Assembly (NCBI GenBank): GCA_964521105.1
Contig: CAZFPO010000121.1
Location: 1-8,628, forward strand
Direction: 5' to 3'
Source of the DNA: JAQUGA01 sp964521105
GTDB taxonomy: Bacteria; Bacteroidota; Bacteroidia; Bacteroidales; WCHB1-69
DNA length: 8,628 bases
The notes below the pieces were generated by a model. It made no database searches and was not told the origin of the DNA. It saw only the letters and a program-made list of their open reading frames with translations. Position numbers and translations under genes: made by a program. Shown piece after piece: positions 6,932 to 8,628 of this stretch (position 1 is its first letter; every line of letters starts with the position of its first letter).

Positions 6932-6983
6932 ACAAACTTTACGAACTTTATAAACTTTACAAACTTTATAAACTTTACAAACT
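6932..6983. repeat. 9-bp tandem repeat array, about 5.8 copies
   Basis: Units of the form A[C/T][A/G]AACTTT run without interruption: ACAAACTTT, ACGAACTTT, ATAAACTTT, ACAAACTTT, ATAAACTTT, and a partial ACAAACT. Copies 3-6 alternate, making an 18-bp higher-order unit. Such an array is prone to slippage, so copy number may differ between strains. Confidence 0.8.
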
Positions 6984-6991
6984 CAACCACA

Positions 6992-7020
6992 TACGGATTT
7001 CCGTACCGTTTTTTTACGGT
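6992..7020. repeat. Palindrome TACGGA-TT-TCCGTA abutting a second inverted repeat ACCGT-T6-ACGGT
   Basis: 6992-7005 is a perfect 6+6 palindrome with a 2-base centre, the shape of a dimeric regulator site. From 7005, ACCGT (7005-7009) and ACGGT (7016-7020) pair around six T. The two share the CGGA/CGGT core, so the whole could be two related half-site pairs. The nearest start codons are far away (convergent setting), so a promoter-operator role is doubtful; it may be a mobile-repeat end or a structural site. Confidence 0.55.
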
Positions 7021-7027
7021 TTATCTC

Positions 7028-7211
7028 GGAACTTGCAGATCAAAATCCCCTAAAAGACGGACAGAAAAGGGGGTACAGAAAAACAACCCTAAAACACCGC
7101 TAAACCCCACAGGGCAACAGATTGAAGCGGTTTTTTAGGGTTGTTGATAAGTTTTTTTTGAAGTGTATTTTTTATAGGGGTTTGTTTTTTGGACTTACAA
7201 GGAACTTGCAG
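7028..7211. repeat. Nested inverted-repeat element between 11-bp direct repeats
   Basis: GGAACTTGCAG occurs at 7028-7038 and again at 7201-7211. Between them, CCCCTA (7047-7052) pairs with TAGGGG (7175-7180), with flanking partial pairing (CAAA at 7041-7044 against TTTG at 7181-7184). The inner arms 7082-7101 and 7126-7145 match at 19 of 20 bases. The result is a roughly 145-bp foldable block with no coding capacity. It resembles a small non-autonomous element (MITE-like) or a structured RNA, but I do not recognise the family, and 11 bp is only suggestive of a target duplication. Confidence 0.5.
7082..7145 (-). terminator. Long hairpin, likely terminator of the minus-strand Rhs/immunity operon (possibly bidirectional)
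   Basis: Arms of 20 bases (7082-7101 and 7126-7145) pair with one mismatch (C7095 opposite T7132) around a 24-base loop. Read on the minus strand the stem ends in a U-run (complement of the five A at 7079-7083), about 104 bases after the stop at 7249. On the plus strand eight T follow at 7152-7159, six bases after the stem, so it may also stop plus-strand transcripts. The loop is long for a classical intrinsic terminator, so this is moderate. Confidence 0.5.
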
Positions 7212-7248
7212 TGCTGGGGACATTCACACCTTTACCCTCTATTGTTAA

Positions 7249-7803
7249 TTAATTTATTACTTCAAAATAACATTCTTTCGCATTTATAAATAAAAAATCA
7301 TTGAAAAATAGTTTTCTTCTAATACTAGAAGTCTCACTTTCCTTGTAATAAGACAATAAATAAACACATAAAAACAATGATTTTCCATCATTTAGTAATG
7401 AATCAATAACATCAAATTTAAATTCATTACGTAAATTTATTTTCAAAGTAAATTCTTCATCTTTATTTAAAGGAACAAAGCAACCATTTGAGAAATCATC
7501 AAAATCAATATTAGAACTACTTCCACTAAATGCCACACTTTTGTATGATGTATCATTTTCTAATTTGTAAAATATTGATAAAAGTATTTTAAAGTCTAAA
7601 GTTAAATTAGCAGACAAGCATTCATTTATAAAAATAATATTTTCAGAATTATTTTTCAATTTAAATTGAACTTCCAATTTATTTTTTGAGTATGAACTTA
7701 AATGGTTTGATAATTCAATTTGACCATTCATAATTAATGAACAAAACAAAAACAAACAGAATAAAAAAAACTTAATTCGATTCTTTTTTAGTTCCATCTC
7801 CAT
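7249..7803 (-). CDS. Small secreted protein of unknown family, candidate immunity protein for the Rhs toxin
   Basis: The protein has 184 residues. A charged start (MEMELKKNRIK) and a hydrophobic segment (FFLFCLFLFCSLIM, 12-25), then NGQ, form a signal peptide with likely cleavage near residue 28. No lipobox is evident. The mature part is rich in Asn, Ser, Phe and Leu. Its opening VQFKLKNNSENIIFINE is reminiscent of a beta-sandwich strand pattern, but I do not recognise a family. It overlaps the 3' end of the toxin gene by 32 bases in another frame (starts at 7803 or 7797), which implies co-transcription and coupled translation. A small gene directly after an Rhs tip is typically the cognate immunity gene. 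An exported one would fit a toxin acting in the periplasm. The immunity role is inferred from position alone. Confidence 0.7.
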   Translation of the reverse strand: MEMELKKNRIKFFLFCLFLFCSLIMNGQIELSNHLSSYSKNKLEVQFKLKNNSENIIFINECLSANLTLDFKILLSIFYKLENDTSYKSVAFSGSSSNIDFDDFSNGCFVPLNKDEEFTLKINLRNEFKFDVIDSLLNDGKSLFLCVYLLSYYKESETSSIRRKLFFNDFLFINAKECYFEVIN

Positions 7804-8628
7804 TTAAATTTTGATTATTTTCTATCGTTTTCATTTTATCAGATTCTTTCATGTATTTTTCTAATTCATAAATGATTTTTTTGGTTCTATCGTTAGATAT
7901 TTCCGTAAATCCTTTGTTGTTTAAACCTAATTCTGTTGAATAAGAACTTACTTCATCTAAACTAAAATTAGATGGAGGTAAATAGATAGGTACTTTTGAC
8001 TTAACGCCATTATATTCATCTTCTTCAGTTCCTATTGGAACATTTGTTTTATATGGAAACAAATCATGCTTTTCACTATATCTATGTTTCCCTTCATGAA
8101 ACATGATTGATATTACACCCTCTAAGTCATATTTCATTGTATTAAAATACAAAAACATTTTATCATCATCATATCGTCCGAATGTGCCATTCGACCACCC
8201 TGAAATTTCAACTTTGAATTCATCAGAAAGTCTCATACTTGATGGTATCGCTATGAAATCATGTATTTCTTGACACCTTTCTTTGTAAATTGCTTCAGCA
8301 GTTAATAATTTAACTTCTGGTCGTAGAAGATTATATGCACCGCTAAGAACTCTTGCTTCTTCAATACTAATCGGAGCCCACTCTAATCCCTCCAACTCAA
8401 CCCCATCAATTACCCTATTCTCACTAAAAGCATAATTGCTATTCCAAGGATATTCTTTATACAATGGGTCAACAGAAAAAAATCTTCCTAACCTATTATC
8501 ACTAATTCTATATTTGAAGAAAGAGTAATTTCCTATTCCAGAAATCTCATTTTCAGCCTCTTGTCCTTGGAATCCAAACCTGTATTTTTCACTATAAAAC
8601 GTTCTTTCATCCATTGGCGAACCAAACG
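7772..8628 (-). CDS. C-terminal part of an Rhs/YD-repeat polymorphic toxin with an HExxH (zinc metallopeptidase-like) tip; 5' part beyond window
   Basis: The frame is open to the right edge; the Met at 8614 (residue 1 here) is internal, since FGSP precedes it in frame. Residues 1-78 are the end of the RHS repeat-associated core: KYRFGFQGQE (10-19), then YRISDNRLGRFFSVDPL (35-51), YPWNSNYAFSENRVIDG (55-71) and VELEGLE. The tip from about 79 differs from known cores, as in polymorphic toxins with exchangeable C-termini. It contains IMFHEGKHRYSEKHD (170-184), an HExxH motif (H173, E174, H177). DEVSSYSTEL (220-229) follows about 45 residues later and could give the third zinc ligand (E221), as in gluzincin-type peptidases. 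A lysine-rich, Asn-rich tail ends at residue 280. The full protein is probably over a thousand residues and exported. A peptidase effector is the best reading; the target is unknown. Confidence 0.85.
   Translation of the reverse strand, partial: FGSPMDERTFYSEKYRFGFQGQEAENEISGIGNYSFFKYRISDNRLGRFFSVDPLYKEYPWNSNYAFSENRVIDGVELEGLEWAPISIEEARVLSGAYNLLRPEVKLLTAEAIYKERCQEIHDFIAIPSSMRLSDEFKVEISGWSNGTFGRYDDDKMFLYFNTMKYDLEGVISIMFHEGKHRYSEKHDLFPYKTNVPIGTEEDEYNGVKSKVPIYLPPSNFSLDEVSSYSTELGLNNKGFTEISNDRTKKIIYELEKYMKESDKMKTIENNQNLNGDGTKKESN

Larger units (their letters stand above)
6727..7248. other. Gene-free convergent intergenic region rich in repeats
   Basis: No supported coding frame lies between the broken toxin (plus) and the Rhs-linked small gene (minus). 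From left to right it holds plain AT-rich sequence (6727-6815), two copies of GGCGAACTC about 50 bases apart (6818 and 6868) around a 14-bp tandem repeat, scattered AAACTC/AAACTT words, a 9-bp tandem array, a strong palindrome, and a nested inverted repeat between 11-bp direct repeats. GC content rises after about 7020 relative to the first part. No RNA gene was recognised. Confidence 0.7.

Noticed and set aside
6932..6983. CRISPR array
   Set aside because: The repeats are 9 bp and contiguous with no unique spacers; no cas gene is nearby.
8612..8614. ATG at 8614 as the true start of the minus-strand toxin gene
   Set aside because: The frame continues to the edge with FGSP before the Met, and the following sequence is mid-to-end Rhs core, so the gene must begin outside the window.

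Overview
The window is AT-rich and reads as chromosomal DNA of a member of the Bacteroidota (Bacteroidetes). The evidence is exact matches to the phylum's TAnnTTTG -7 promoter box in front of several genes, an absence of clear Shine-Dalgarno sequences, a lineage-restricted DUF6427-type membrane protein next to purD, and an Rhs protein with the Bacteroidetes style of core-domain end. Which class or order it belongs to cannot be fixed from this stretch. TGG is used for Trp and TGA ends at least one intact gene, so the code is standard.

Positions 1-6092 are housekeeping. A THUMP-domain RNA methyltransferase runs off the left edge on the minus strand, with a promoter at 844-877. It is divergent from a tight plus-strand group: purD (purine synthesis), a polytopic DUF6427-like membrane protein and rnhB (RNase HII), with gaps of 6 and 7 bases. 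A separately promoted small exported TPR protein follows (3930-4256). Next is a transketolase split into two genes (4318-5136 and 5133-6092) that share an ATGA overlap. A perfect 10-bp hairpin stands just before the first of the two.

Positions 6190-6726 hold a type II toxin-antitoxin operon with a near-ideal promoter. The RelB/DinJ-like antitoxin is intact. The YafQ-like mRNA-interferase gene is broken by a single in-frame TGA where the family has its conserved Trp; the remaining 27 codons are still in frame and recognisable.

Positions 6727-7248 have no gene. This convergent intergenic region holds 14-bp and 9-bp tandem repeats, a strong palindrome, and a nested inverted-repeat element flanked by 11-bp direct repeats. 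The core of that element may also be the terminator of the minus-strand operon.

Positions 7249-8628 (minus strand) hold the C-terminal end of an Rhs/YD-repeat polymorphic toxin that continues past the right edge. The core ends near SENRVIDGVELEGLE and is followed by a tip of about 200 residues with an HExxH zinc-metalloprotease motif. A small secreted protein of unknown family overlaps its 3' end and is the natural immunity-protein candidate. This toxin-immunity pair and the decayed YafQ locus are the accessory parts most worth attention. I found nothing that is demonstrably a new system.
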